A stretch of DNA of 64,000 nucleotides from Rutstroemia sp. NJR-2017a BVV2. Taxonomy: Eukaryota > Ascomycota > Leotiomycetes > Helotiales > Rutstroemiaceae. Made by a program: the position numbers and the translations under genes. The notes below the pieces were generated by a model. That model worked only from the letters and a program-made list of their open reading frames with translations. It had not been told where the DNA came from and made no database searches. The stretch is from contig NJPS01000051.1 of NCBI GenBank assembly GCA_002946415.1, positions 50,001 through 114,000 of the forward strand, given 5' to 3'. This document shows positions 1 through 10,126 of this stretch, piece after piece (positions within the stretch are counted from its first letter, which is position 1; every line of letters begins with the position of its first letter).

Positions 1-1
1 C

Positions 2-193
2 CCTCACTTCTCCCCGGGCTGCCGAGAGAACCCTACAGCTGGGTCAACGAAGGAGGAAGCGGCTAAAACCTTCAAACGGTGGTGGACGGCGCGGCCTGCT
101 ACAGATATCACAGTCTTCTCGGACGGCTCCGAGAAGACTGAGGATGGTATACACAAGGTAGGTGTTGGTTCAACGAGATTAAATGGGCCGTAG
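2..193 (+). mobile_element. Fragment of a LINE (Tad1/I-type) retrotransposon, RNase H region
   Basis: A reading frame open from base 2 to a TAG at 191-193 encodes KEEAAKTFKRWW followed by TDITVFSDGSEK and then GIHKVGVG. A Lys/Glu-Ala-Ala-rich helix, a Trp pair and then the D-I-x-V-F-S-D-G-S strand is the start of the RNase H domain that follows the reverse transcriptase in fungal Tad1-like non-LTR elements. The frame stops right after the first RNase H strand and downstream sequence has stops in all frames. This is therefore a decayed remnant, cut by the window edge on its 5' side. Family recognition is from memory of these domains. The reverse transcriptase should lie just left of the window. 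Confidence 0.62.
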
Positions 194-270
194 ACTACGG
201 AAGGGCAATACAAGAGCTAATTGAATGTACGGCATAGGGCTGAAATGAGGGCATTCGTAGAATTAGCTGG

Positions 271-619
271 ATCCGTAGTTGCACGGAAGAGCTGGGTATT
301 TAACACCCAGCTCGTTCCCCATCTTTTAGAAGAATCAGACTTTATCAACCACAGCATTAGATCACCCATTGGAAGTGATCTTGTGCCACGGTTGAGTAGT
401 CAACCCACACACACTCTCTCTCTCTCTCGAACTATGTATATCAAAACCAAGCTTGGTATTATAGCAATTATTACCGATAAAAATAAAGGATGTAGTATAT
501 TCCGACGTTTGAACTTATCTTGAAAATAATTACCTGAAAGTATCTAGTAAGAAACTCGTCTCTGCCGCTCATTCCTGCACAAGCAGTGCTACTCAGGCTT
601 CTCCAACAGCAATTTCCAT
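271..619. other. Intergenic, with a (CA)n(CT)n microsatellite
   Basis: No gene is seen between the LINE remnant and the transporter stop. A short CA then CT dinucleotide run lies at about 405-428. The rest is AT-rich and is probably decayed transposon plus the transporter 3' region. Confidence 0.5.
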
Positions 620-2388
620 CTACTCATCGTCGTTGATGTCGATGGCCGTCTGCTTCCATTTGCGAGCCGGGACACAACGCTTGAACAAAATGTCGATCTC
701 ACGGAAGGACCTGTGCTTCATCTCAGGAACCCAGATCCAAGACATGACAGAGCAGACAAAGGCGGTGCCAGCCCAGACGTAGCCGCTCTTGCCGCCCAGG
801 TTCCACTTATCAGTGTTGAGCATGTAGCTGGCAAGGAAGATGCAAGGAATATTGACCAAGTAGTAGGCACCACGTCCGATACCGGTTGTCAGTGGCCTGA
901 GACGAACGGAAGATGTCTCGCCGATGATGACCCATGAGGCAGGGGCGGGTCCCAAACAGAACAGGACGGAAACGATCAAGCCAAGTGATGCTTGCGCGTT
1001 GCTAGCCGCCTTGCCACCGCCAACTGAAGCCGCAATTCCGAGCGCGATCAAGAATGCACAGTTGATGAATTGACCATAGACATAGATGGTGCGTCGGCCG
1101 AGGTATGTGGTGAGAACCCAAGAGAGCATAACCATGATCCATTGGAGGGCAGAAGTGATGAGACCAAGTGCAAATGCGGTATTGTCTGCCATGCCGGCCT
1201 CTGAGCTGGTGTTAGTCTGCTATAACGTTGCAGAAAATGCTTGGACTCACGTTTGAAAAAGTAAACCGCTTGGTTAGCGATCAGATTGCCCGTAAGATTC
1301 TGAGATGCGTACACACCGCACACAATCAATGTGCGGTAGCGATCGGTGCCTTTCCACAGTTCAACGAGACTGGGCCTCTTCTCGTTCTTCTCAAGCTCGA
1401 TGGTGCGACGCATCATTGCGACTGTGTCAGTGGAATTATCATTTGCACTCGCGCGTCCAAGGCGTTTGACAGCCTTCTCTGCCTCAGCCAGACGGCCCTT
1501 TCGTACGAGCCACCAGGGTGATTCAGGCGCAATGAAGAGTAGGATAGCAAGAGGAGTAGGAAACATCCACTGGAGTGCAATGGGAACTCTGGTATGACTG
1601 TTAGTAGTGCTCCTTGATGGCATCTATGGGAGCGGACGAACCTGTACGCTGAGGAGTCACTCTTGGATTGGTAGTGGTAAGTGATACCGCCGACAATGAT
1701 CGACCCAATAGCCCAGAACATCTGCAACATCTGCGTCGCTGGAGCTCTCAATCTCAGTGGCACAATTTCGGCACAGTAGGCGGGTGCATTGGCAATAAAA
1801 ATGCCCCAGGGGATGCCTTCCAGGATCTGGGCTGCGAAAAACATCCCCTGGCTGTTGCCGAAATAGAAAATGAAGATGAAGGCGTTCAAGAACATGAGAC
1901 CGCCAATAGTTGCCCATCGATATCCAATCCAACTGGTAATGGGACCTGCGATGAAGACACCGATGAAGGCACCGACTGGTCCGCTACACTGGAATGCTGA
2001 CTGCCATGAAGCTTCGATAATCCAATCTTTTTTTTTGTCGCTGTATACACCGAAAGCCTTGGCGAATTCATGTGTGGCTATGAACTGTCCCATCAAGAAA
2101 ACACAGTATGACTCCATGATCTATCGCAGCGTTAGAGAAACGATCTGCCTATCATGGGCAAGAGCTTACAATGGTGCATGACATAACGAATGCCCACCAA
2201 CTAGCAGCGGGATAGGCCTTGACAGCCTGGAGCACAGTCATATCATGTTCGATCTTCTCGGCATCGATGGCGCCCGTTCTGTTGTAGTCGATCTTCTCGT
2301 CGGCATCGTAGACAGGTCCGCCCGTGGAGGTGGGCTGCGCCTCGACCTCCAATGCTGAGATCGGCTTCTCTGAGATAACGTTATTCAT
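620..2388 (-). CDS. MFS sugar transporter, maltose/alpha-glucoside permease type (538 aa)
   Basis: Proton-coupled sugar importer of the plasma membrane, sugar porter family. Four exons join in phase: 2388-2170, 2120-1642, 1588-1251 and 1200-620. A hydrophilic N-terminus (about 55 residues, containing a DADEKIDYNRTGAIDAEKIEHD-like acidic stretch typical of MAL-type permeases) precedes 12 predicted membrane segments. Family landmarks are ESYCVFLMGQF in TM1, the PESPWWLVRKGR motif after TM6 and PEMKHRSFREID after TM12. Length matches the fungal MalT group. Substrate is inferred from family resemblance only; maltose, sucrose or another alpha-glucoside are possible. It lies head to head with the regulator starting at 3555, and paired CreA-like sites lie about 380 bp upstream of the start, consistent with carbon catabolite repression. 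Confidence 0.88.
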
Positions 2389-3554
2389 ATTGACGATTTC
2401 TGAGAGAAATGTGGGAACGAAAGAGAGATGGGCATAACTGGGCTTTTTAATACGAATCTAGCAAAAGACGAGGCGTTGCACCCTTAACTCGATTGAGTTT
2501 CATCGAGCGGGGTAATTTATCAACCAATTAGTTCGCAGATAAGGTTATAACTTGGCTAGACACCCCCGGACAGACCACACCTTAACTTTCCCATACACAA
2601 AAAACGGAACTACAGTGTAATTCCAAAGGAATTAGAAGGTCAAGTGATTATAGTTATAACAGTAACTTATCTACTTGGTCTCAAGGATAAATAATTGTAG
2701 TCCCTATCGCTCCACAATCTAATTGTAGCTAGTCACATAGCACGAAGAAGCGCCGAGCCACTTCGCGGTGGGGGATAATCGTGGGTGCCCCACTTATGCT
2801 TGGATCATGCCAGCATGCGCCTAAGTGGGCGAAAGCGAATGGGAACATACAAGCGAATAAGACTTTTTTCTATCAAAAGTACCATCATTCCTATATAATT
2901 TACACCAAAAATCCGGTACCCGCGATGCTGCTCCCTGAAGAGCGCTTGCCCGAAGCTCTAATATAGGCGCAGCAACACCCTGATAATAAGCTGGCTGTAG
3001 TTGCCCGATTATTTAAGGTCAACTATAAGACTTTACACTGTCCAGGCGGCGCCGGGCCACCTGCGCGCGGGGGATACTTGCGGAACCCCGGCCGAAATCG
3101 CGCGGTCGCTGCGCCGGCACCCCCCAGCCCCGCTCTGCGCCCTATCGCCCCCTGGTCTCTAGCGAAACTTTACGGTATCCGGCTCGAGGATCTCTAGTTC
3201 TCCCTCCGAGGACTCTCGAGAAATCTTGACGTAACCGAAACCACGACTAGCAAAGTACAAGTACTCATTGGGCTATAGAAATCTGTTCCTGATGGCAGCC
3301 TATGGGATATGGGCGGGAACTTTGTGCCCTATACGCGAAACACTAAAGCCGAACCAACTTTTGATGCTGGCCAATTAAGATTGTGGAGAATCCAAGATCC
3401 TGTGACGTATATCACTTCTAGATTTTCCACCGAGAATCTATATAATCACCATAGTCAAGTTTCTCAACCGGGCGTTTCAAGCCATCCAAGTATCCCACGG
3501 TTACCCCTCTAGCATTTATTGTGTTGCAAACGAACCCAACAATTAGTTCCGGCT
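2389..3554. other. Divergent intergenic region between transporter and regulator
   Basis: No gene is seen. The region holds the promoters of both neighbours. It includes paired CreA-like sites (2768-2793) and a GC-rich island at about 3040-3180 in otherwise AT-rich DNA. Within the island, 3047-3054 reads CGGCGCCG, an inverted CGG pair of the kind bound by Zn2Cys6 dimers. Confidence 0.45.
2768..2793. promoter_or_regulatory. Pair of inverted CreA/Mig1-like sites
   Basis: GTGGGG at 2768-2773 and CCCCAC at 2788-2793 both match the CreA consensus SYGGRG, in opposite orientation 14 bp apart. They lie 380 bp upstream of the sugar transporter start. Closely spaced pairs are the form typically functional for CreA. 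The motif is short, so this is a plausible but unproven call. Confidence 0.35.
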
Positions 3555-6163
3555 ATGGACACTCCTTCCACGTCGCTCGAAGGGGCGGAGCGTCTCGTCG
3601 ACCAAAAATCACATGCTATCACGGTCTGTGCACTCATCATCTATCCTTTAAAGCACTAGATCATCATAATTAATATCTTAGCTATTATCATAGGCTTGTG
3701 AGACATGTCGCAAGAGGAAGAAGAGATGTGATGAGCAACGTCCGCGATGTAGCTCCTGCCAGAGAAGGAATATGCCTTGCACATACCAGGAGCCGAAGCT
3801 AATGAAGTAAGTTCTCCGAGAGCAGCTGTTATCTTATCTATGCCAGTCTTTTTGTTGCTGACTTACGATGAACAGAAAAGACAACATCCTCATGTCAATA
3901 TTACGAACCTTGGATTCTTTAAACATGAAGATGGATCGGGTATTGTCACCGGAAGAACCTTTGCTCTCACATGACACACAGAAACCCATCAACGACTCTG
4001 CTCTAGAAATGATGGCAAACACGAATGTTTCTTCAAGAGAAAGGGATACCAGTAGTTTAGCCCTGCCATCGGCACTGGAAAGTGGCCCTGCTTCGCCCAG
4101 TTCTGAGATCTCTCCTCAGAATATGCCAACACCGTTAAAGTTGTTCCAGGTCCCAGCTCGAAAAGCTACAGAAATCCATAATCTCCTCGCATGGCCCGCT
4201 GTCCAAGCACTTCTGGAATGCGACGGAGCAAATCTGTCACAATGGGACGGTCACAGTCAACCAGCCGAGAGTTGGTTAATAGAAATTTCTACGGATTTCC
4301 CGAAACTGGCAGTGGATCGGCCAGTGGATATTTTATATAGCGAGTCTGGTACCCTAGACCTGGGGGGAAACCGTTCAATAAATCTCAACAAAGCATACGT
4401 TGAAATTCTTTGTGCGGCCTATTTTCGGTCATTCCATTGTACCTATCCCATCCTGGATCCTTATTATTTTTATAATGATTTGCTGCCTCAAGTTTGTGGC
4501 CAATCATTCAGCGAAGCAAACGAAGGATCTGCTTTGGTGCTTCTGGTACTCGCACTCGGGTCTGTGGCTCAGGAAGGTTCCACTGGCAGTTCATTTGTTG
4601 ATGATGCAGGGAGAGAGACTGGCATTAGAGGTGGTACAGTTTTGCGGCCGCCAGGACACATTTTTTTGACCGAAGCAAAAAGGAGACTGGGCCTTGGATT
4701 GACTTCCTGGAATCTTAACAATTTACAGTGTTGCATACTATTTGCGTTAGTGTATAAGTTTTTAAAGTAAAGAGCCAATACTAATTCAGCCGCCGATACA
4801 GAGTCTACTATGCTCAAGTTTCACGAAACCTGGTCTGCATTCGCCTTCCAAGAATCTCAGTCTGACCTTGAACTAATCGAAGCCTAGGAATTCTGTCACA
4901 TTGCAATACTTGCCTGCACGATATGTAAAAGCTTGGTCAAAACGTTAGTCATCATTGAATCTGGCGACGTTTGCTAACGGGCTTACAGGATATCTCATTG
5001 GGGCACCGAAAAGAGCGATCAAATAGCCAGATGTTTTTGGATTTGCTGCTTTTTTGAAGGGTAAAACCTCAATTATCCGTATAGACGTAAGCGCGCTAAC
5101 ACGATTCTTTTAGAGGCCTTGCTGGTGAACTGGGACTAGAGGTTCCAGGAGTCACAGCGCTAGAAGATTCTGTGCCCCTGCCTCTTTTCTTATCTCACTT
5201 CAGGGACCAGGTTCCGAAGCATGACGATGAACTTTTCATTGAGTATCACTTCTTGGCACAAATAACTTTGAGGACGTTGATAAATCGTGCGAGGACATCT
5301 GCCCAAGAGACTAGTAAGTTCAGCTGGGAATTCAAACATGCCTAACGGAACCGAAGAACTGATCGTTGCCGAGAAGGAAATTTGTTTCATGTAACTGAAC
5401 AAGGAAAAGGACCGTCTGAGTCAGTCGCAAAAGAGCTTTCGCGCCAGTTACATAACTGGCGAGCACATCTGCCGCCGGCAATAACATGGAATGATCAATC
5501 AATGGACGATATAGCAATGTCAAACTCCCACCAAAATGATCATAGAGAAGCAACCACACCCTTGGACCCTGCATTAACGGGAATGCTAGATTTCAAAACT
5601 ACTTTAAATGCTACCCTTCGCACTCGCTACAAGTACGCTGAATATATCATCTGGAGACCTGTTATCTTTAGAGTACTACACTGTCCGCAAGATCCTGCCT
5701 GGCATGACGTTGAGTGTTGCCGAAAGGCATTCAAAGTAAGTCCACGGTGCTCGCCGGCATCTGCACTCTATTTTAACTCCATCCGTAGGCTTGTACTCTT
5801 TGGCCACTGACGTTTGCCACCTTCAACTCTCAGCGACGGCTTGTGCCTCATATTTACGAGTATACTCACACGTCCGTACCTCTCTTTCTATGATGAAATT
5901 TCACGTATTTCAGCTACTAAATTCCAAGTAGCTTCTTTGGCATCCTCCTTCTGATGCATGTATGCTCCTTTAACCAATTTCTGGGACCAGTTCTTCATTC
6001 GATGCCGGCCGATTCTGCTCCTGAAGTTAGCATTAGCCTCTACCTAGCTTGGATGCGTGATATGAAGGTCGTGCATCCTCTGGCCAGGTGGTGTTGGCAA
6101 TTTTTAAAGGTCATTTATAAAGACCATGAACTGGTGAAAGATCAAGAGGGAGGTTGCGTTTAA
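3555..6163 (+). pseudogene. Zn2Cys6 fungal transcription factor, probably disrupted
   Basis: Exon 1 is 3555-3623. Exon 2 (3694-3806) carries the whole zinc cluster, with CETCRKRKKRC and then CSSCQRRNMPC spacing. Exon 3 (3876-4745) holds the linker and the first part of the middle homology domain. Later exons include 5114-5313, 5374-5735, 5789 onward, and the tail up to 6163 with MKVVHPLARWCWQFLK, a conserved C-terminal signature. The region 4802-4890 does not resolve. One acceptor gives VYYAQVSRNL and then hits a stop; the continuation typical of the family (CHIAILACTICKSL) is in another frame behind a TAG at about 4883. No good intron removes this. Everything after it is still family-like, so the lesion is recent or is a sequencing error. 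If intact, it would be a nuclear DNA-binding regulator, possibly of the neighbouring transporter. Confidence 0.6.
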
Positions 6164-7246
6164 GTGTTGCAACCTGGGCAGTTAGAGGGTTGAGCGCCAA
6201 GCAAGTCGCATCCAACTTTCTTAGCCTCTATAATGTAGTGGCGGTACTTTGCAATATCCAATCTCCTGGCCCATTATTCCGCGACGAACGGCCCCAGTTC
6301 GTCGCAGCCGGCGCCGCCGTCCTGTGGCCCAGAGCCGGGGTAGGAGGCGATGCGCGGTACATGCCAAGATTTACCTACATCCCGGCTCCTCGACTATGTA
6401 CTTGGGTAGATGCTGGATAGCGTATGTGAAGCTGGGTTGCGTAGAGGAGTCTAGTGTCGCTGCTATCCTCCGACTTGAGAGGGTGATGATGGTCTGTATA
6501 TATTTGTTATTCTGAGCATAGGCTCGTAAGGTGGTATGTGCGTAGAGATGTCTTTCTATCTGGCACAGCTCTACCTCTACCTCTGCTTGAGAAGAGTAGG
6601 TATATAGTGGAATATTTTAGCTAATGTAATCTGAGATTACCTACTGGATAGAGAGACGAAAGTAATAGTACTTATTTAAATAGATTAAGGAGCAAAGGAT
6701 GTATGAAGATCGTAAATAGTTGTGTGGATGATTTTGTGGATGGTTTTGTGGATGGTTTTGTGGATGGTTTTGTTGATGGTTTTGTGGATGGTTTTGTCGA
6801 CTGGCTTCTAATATATCGCATAGCTAGTAGTCACATTCATTAGTCGCAACTTTTCGCGCGTTTGTTGTTAGAACAACGCACTATGGTCTATAACAGCAAG
6901 TATCTCAAACCTATACAGTGGTTATATCGCAGCCGGTTATATAGATTTAAGATCAGATATATCATACAAGACCCATCTCCGGTAATCGCAACTGCTTCTT
7001 TTGATACACACGCAACACGACCAACGACTTTGCTTGCGAGTGCTAGGTCATAGCCCGGCAGTGGCTATCATTCGCAACCGTTAGAGAATACACCTGCATC
7101 CAGAAAAAGTGCAAGTTGAGGAAGGGGGTTTCATGTATATGAGATGATAATAAATACTGTGGAATAAGTACAATGGTTGATGTCTGAATGGGAGCGGGGG
7201 GCTCGACCGCTCCATTAAACCAACTGCACCCCGAATATTGTAACTA
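6164..7246. other. Intergenic region with minisatellite
   Basis: No gene is supported. Small open frames at 6154-6515 and 6862-7053 lack any family signature. A 12-bp tandem repeat lies at 6724-6795. Confidence 0.5.
6724..6795 (+). repeat. 12-bp minisatellite, six units
   Basis: Unit GTGGATGGTTTT is repeated six times in tandem. Unit 1 differs by one base (GATGATTTT) and unit 5 reads GTTGATGG. A partial seventh unit (GTCGACTGG) follows. The period is a multiple of three but the region has no coding support. Confidence 0.9.
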
Positions 7247-8314
7247 TCACCGACTACTCTTACTGATTGCTCTCGATCCGGCAGATTCTTCCAAGAACTT
7301 TGAGTGTTTTGCCTCTGCTTCTGCTATTGCTTCTGCGTGTCCATCGAGTGGGACACTGTGCACGAGCTTTTGGGCCACCAATCTGAGCTTTCTAAGTTCC
7401 TTGTCGAACCTCTCTCTTGCAACCCTGAACTCCTCGACCCTAAAATTATCCGGCCAACCATTGTCAACGAACAATTTTTTCTGTGCAGTTACTTTATTAT
7501 AACCATCGAGCATGTATTGATCTGAGTCAGGTGTTGGGTCCACAATTCTAAGCCCATTGGCAATATAATCGATATAACCAGATGGGGGTGCTGGGGACTC
7601 TGATCGCACGTGACGGGACGACCCATCAGACCATGGCATTTCTTTTAAGTCTCGGAGCCATTCTATCCATTGATCTAGCATAACTTTTGCAGGGACAGAT
7701 GGCAAGTCGAGATAAGTGTTTGTATAGCCTGGTGAGTTATTAGGCCACTGGGTGATGTGTTTTGTGCGAATATCGTAAATTATGGTACGTCCAAATATAC
7801 CCGGGGTGGCTACGCAGGAAGCAAGGCGAACGGCCCATGGCGCAAGATCGTATTCGCCTTCCCAGAGGACTTCGCGTGCTTCGGAGACATCCTCTAAATA
7901 GCTGTAAGGAAGGGTGCCATATGATATTTCGTCATGAACGTCGAGAAACGGAAGATATCGGAGAAGAGCAATAACTTCAGGCTCCAATCCAATCGTGACG
8001 AGCTCTTCCTTGGGGAGTTTGTGATGGGGAGGCCGCCTGATTTCTGATTCTTCAATATAATCCATACGACGGAGAGTTTCATAAACTTGCATAATGCTAT
8101 TTATCAACTCTCCGTGTTGAGCTTTGATGAATTCTTCCGTGAAGACTGGGTCGTCATGATTGGGATCGTAAGAGGGGACTTCGCAAGATTGAGAGGTAGG
8201 AGATTTCTGCCATGGCACCTCAATTTCGGTCTTTGGTTTCTTACAAGGCGCACTCAAAGAGAGGCATGAAGAGCCTAACATGTTGTTAGTAAACAACTCT
8301 TGCAATTCTAGCAT
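7247..8314 (-). CDS. Hypothetical protein of 355 aa
   Basis: A single uninterrupted frame. I do not recognise the family for certain. The N-terminal 60 residues are Pro/Ser-rich and probably disordered. A globular part follows with an acidic helix (FTEEFIKAQHGELINSIMQ), then EPEVIALLRYLPFLD, an Asp-rich turn, GTIIYDI-like strands and a Trp-rich helix (DQWIEWLRDLKEMPW). The order, with a helical start, a hydrophobic LRYLPFL segment and an aromatic-rich middle, resembles fungal SMI1/KNR4-like hypothetical proteins; this is a weak inference. The last 60 residues are charged and helical (RVARERFDKELRKLRLVAQ). The assigned ATG overlaps the stop of the upstream small secreted frame by 4 nt, so a later ATG (for example at 8281) could be the true start. 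Confidence 0.7.
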   Translation of the reverse strand: MLELQELFTNNMLGSSCLSLSAPCKKPKTEIEVPWQKSPTSQSCEVPSYDPNHDDPVFTEEFIKAQHGELINSIMQVYETLRRMDYIEESEIRRPPHHKLPKEELVTIGLEPEVIALLRYLPFLDVHDEISYGTLPYSYLEDVSEAREVLWEGEYDLAPWAVRLASCVATPGIFGRTIIYDIRTKHITQWPNNSPGYTNTYLDLPSVPAKVMLDQWIEWLRDLKEMPWSDGSSRHVRSESPAPPSGYIDYIANGLRIVDPTPDSDQYMLDGYNKVTAQKKLFVDNGWPDNFRVEEFRVARERFDKELRKLRLVAQKLVHSVPLDGHAEAIAEAEAKHSKFLEESAGSRAISKSSR

Positions 8315-8481
8315 GGCTCAGTCCTACAAACCGGGAATCCTCCATCACAGATCGCTCCATTTGAAGCACATGTCAAGCACTGTCGAACGGGGAACTGAAC
8401 GGAGGCCATGTTAAGCCCAGCGATAGACGTGGCTAGAAAAGCTATGCCTACCACTATGTATATGGTTCTGAAAGCTTGCAT
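8308..8481 (-). CDS. Small secreted cysteine-rich protein candidate (57 aa)
   Basis: The frame begins MQAFRTIYIVVGIAFLATS, a good signal peptide with a hydrophobic core. It ends in a short Cys-rich tail with CLTCASNGAICDGG and VCRTEPC, five cysteines in the last 24 residues. An in-frame ATG two codons upstream (8487) is an alternative start. Size and composition fit fungal small secreted proteins (effector-like), but no named family is recognised and there is no intron to support it. Its stop codon overlaps the start of the next gene on the same strand, which is unusual for fungi. It is either a separate short gene or part of a differently spliced transcript. Confidence 0.45.
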   Translation of the reverse strand: MQAFRTIYIVVGIAFLATSIAGLNMASVQFPVRQCLTCASNGAICDGGFPVCRTEPC

Positions 8482-8487
8482 AAGCAT

Positions 8488-9007
8488 GGAAGAATAAGCA
8501 AGCGGGATTATATGTCGTATGTCTAGACACACCAGAGTATGCTCGGATTAATCGAACACGCTGGCCAACTGAACTGTGATGCATGTACCGGTCGACCGAC
8601 CTTCCCAACCGTCTGCTCGTTTGTCCAACTTCGTCACAACAACTTCCGAAGGTAGATCGAAGTCATCTGTCTATACCACCTCTCGGTCTTGCGGGGATTT
8701 ATGGATATATTAAATCCTATAGATTCCTATGTGTCAAATGACATTGTCAAATGACAGTCTGTTTGACTTACCACGCACTGGCGTTCTATCCTTAAGCCGA
8801 TGGCCGTCGGTAATCGCCCTTTTGGCCTGCCTCGGCAAAACAATGCAAGCCATTAAGCTTCTGGCGCTAGAGCAGGTACAGTAGTATGGCCACTGTCACA
8901 AGCTTTGGAAACAGCAAAATCAATAGAAATCTCAAGCTTTAGAACAGCAGAGCTGTCTCTTCTTCTCCGCGAACGCCAACATCATCCTCTTACTCGACTT
9001 GAAAACG
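8488..9007. other. Intergenic, promoter region
   Basis: No gene is seen. The stretch separates the small secreted frame (-) from the carrier (+), so it should hold both promoters. No distinctive motif is visible. Confidence 0.4.
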
Positions 9008-10126
9008 ATGTCTACCTCAAATCCCTCCAACACCGGAGCGCAAATCAACAAACAACTTGACTCTCTCCCTTCGCCCATTTCATCCCACTTACCCCACGTC
9101 CCCGAATCCAAACAGGAACTCAAACAAGACGCTGAAATCGTTGTGCAGAAGTCATTCGCAGGTCTACGCTCTCTAGCTGCTGGTGGATTTGGTGGTGTAT
9201 GCGCAGTAATTGTTGGGCACCCGTTTGATTTAGTGAAGGTTCGTTTGCAGACAGCGGAAAGAGGGGTTTATAAAAGTGCTATTGATGTTGTGACGAAGAG
9301 TGTTGCGAAGGATGGTTTAGCAAGGGGATTGTACGCTGGTGTTAGTGCTCCGTTGGTCGGCGTTACACCTATGTGTATGTTATATTTACCATTCCTTTCG
9401 TCTTGCGTTACAAGAATAACAGCTTGGCTAACCGCTATCTTACTGAAACTAGTCGCCGTATCATTTTGGGGTTTCGACGTGGGCAAAAACCTCGTCCGAA
9501 ATGCAACATCCACTGGTCCTCACGAGCCTCTCTCAATCGCCCAAGTCTCCGCTGCTGGGTTCTTTTCTGCTATCCCTATGACTCTGATCACTGCCCCGTT
9601 CGAGCGCGTAAAAGTTCTTCTCCAAATCCAAGGCCAAAAAACCCTCGCTCCGGGAGAGAAACCCAAATACAACGGTGGAGTGGACGTCGTGCGACAACTA
9701 TACAAAGAAGGTGGAATACGCAGTGTGTTTCGCGGATCTGTTGCAACACTTGCTCGAGATGGTCCCGGCAGCGCAGCATACTTCGCAACGTACGAATATA
9801 TCAAGCGACGCCTAACCCCCCTGGATGTTGCGACAGGAAAGCCAAGCGGGGATCTGAGTCTGCTCGCTGTGACGGGGGCAGGTGCATGTGCAGGAGTTGC
9901 GATGTGGATCCCAGTTTTCCCGGTCGATACAGTGAAGAGTCGATTACAGACAATGGAAGGGAATCCAACTGTGGGAGGAGTTATCTCAGGGTTGTGGAGG
10001 AATGGTGGAATGAAAGCTTTTTTCCCAGGATTTGGGCCAGCGTTGGCGAGAGCTGTGCCGGCTAATGCTGCGACATTTTTGGGGGTAGAGTTGGCACATC
10101 AAGCTATGAATAAAGCGTTTGGTTGA
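9008..10126 (+). CDS. CRC1: Mitochondrial carnitine/acylcarnitine carrier (346 aa)
   Basis: Exchanges acylcarnitine for carnitine across the inner mitochondrial membrane, linking cytosolic and peroxisomal acyl units to respiration. Three Solcar repeats are visible, each with its signature: PFDLVKVRLQ near residue 77, PFERVKVLLQ and PVDTVKSRLQ. The PMFAVSFWGFDVGK segment after the first repeat is characteristic of the CRC1/AcuH/CACT subfamily. Two exons: 9008-9374 and 9453-10126. The 78-nt intron has GTATGT, a GCTAAC branch site and TAG, is a multiple of three and has no stop, so unspliced sequence also reads through; family alignment shows it must be removed. The first ATG is 9008. About 50 residues precede repeat 1. 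Confidence 0.9.
   Translation: MSTSNPSNTGAQINKQLDSLPSPISSHLPHVPESKQELKQDAEIVVQKSFAGLRSLAAGGFGGVCAVIVGHPFDLVKVRLQTAERGVYKSAIDVVTKSVAKDGLARGLYAGVSAPLVGVTPMCMLYLPFLSSCVTRITAWLTAILLKLVAVSFWGFDVGKNLVRNATSTGPHEPLSIAQVSAAGFFSAIPMTLITAPFERVKVLLQIQGQKTLAPGEKPKYNGGVDVVRQLYKEGGIRSVFRGSVATLARDGPGSAAYFATYEYIKRRLTPLDVATGKPSGDLSLLAVTGAGACAGVAMWIPVFPVDTVKSRLQTMEGNPTVGGVISGLWRNGGMKAFFPGFGPALARAVPANAATFLGVELAHQAMNKAFG

Noticed and set aside
221..523. Plus-strand 100-codon frame
   Set aside because: Follows the LINE remnant, crosses a CT microsatellite and has no family features; treated as decayed repeat DNA.
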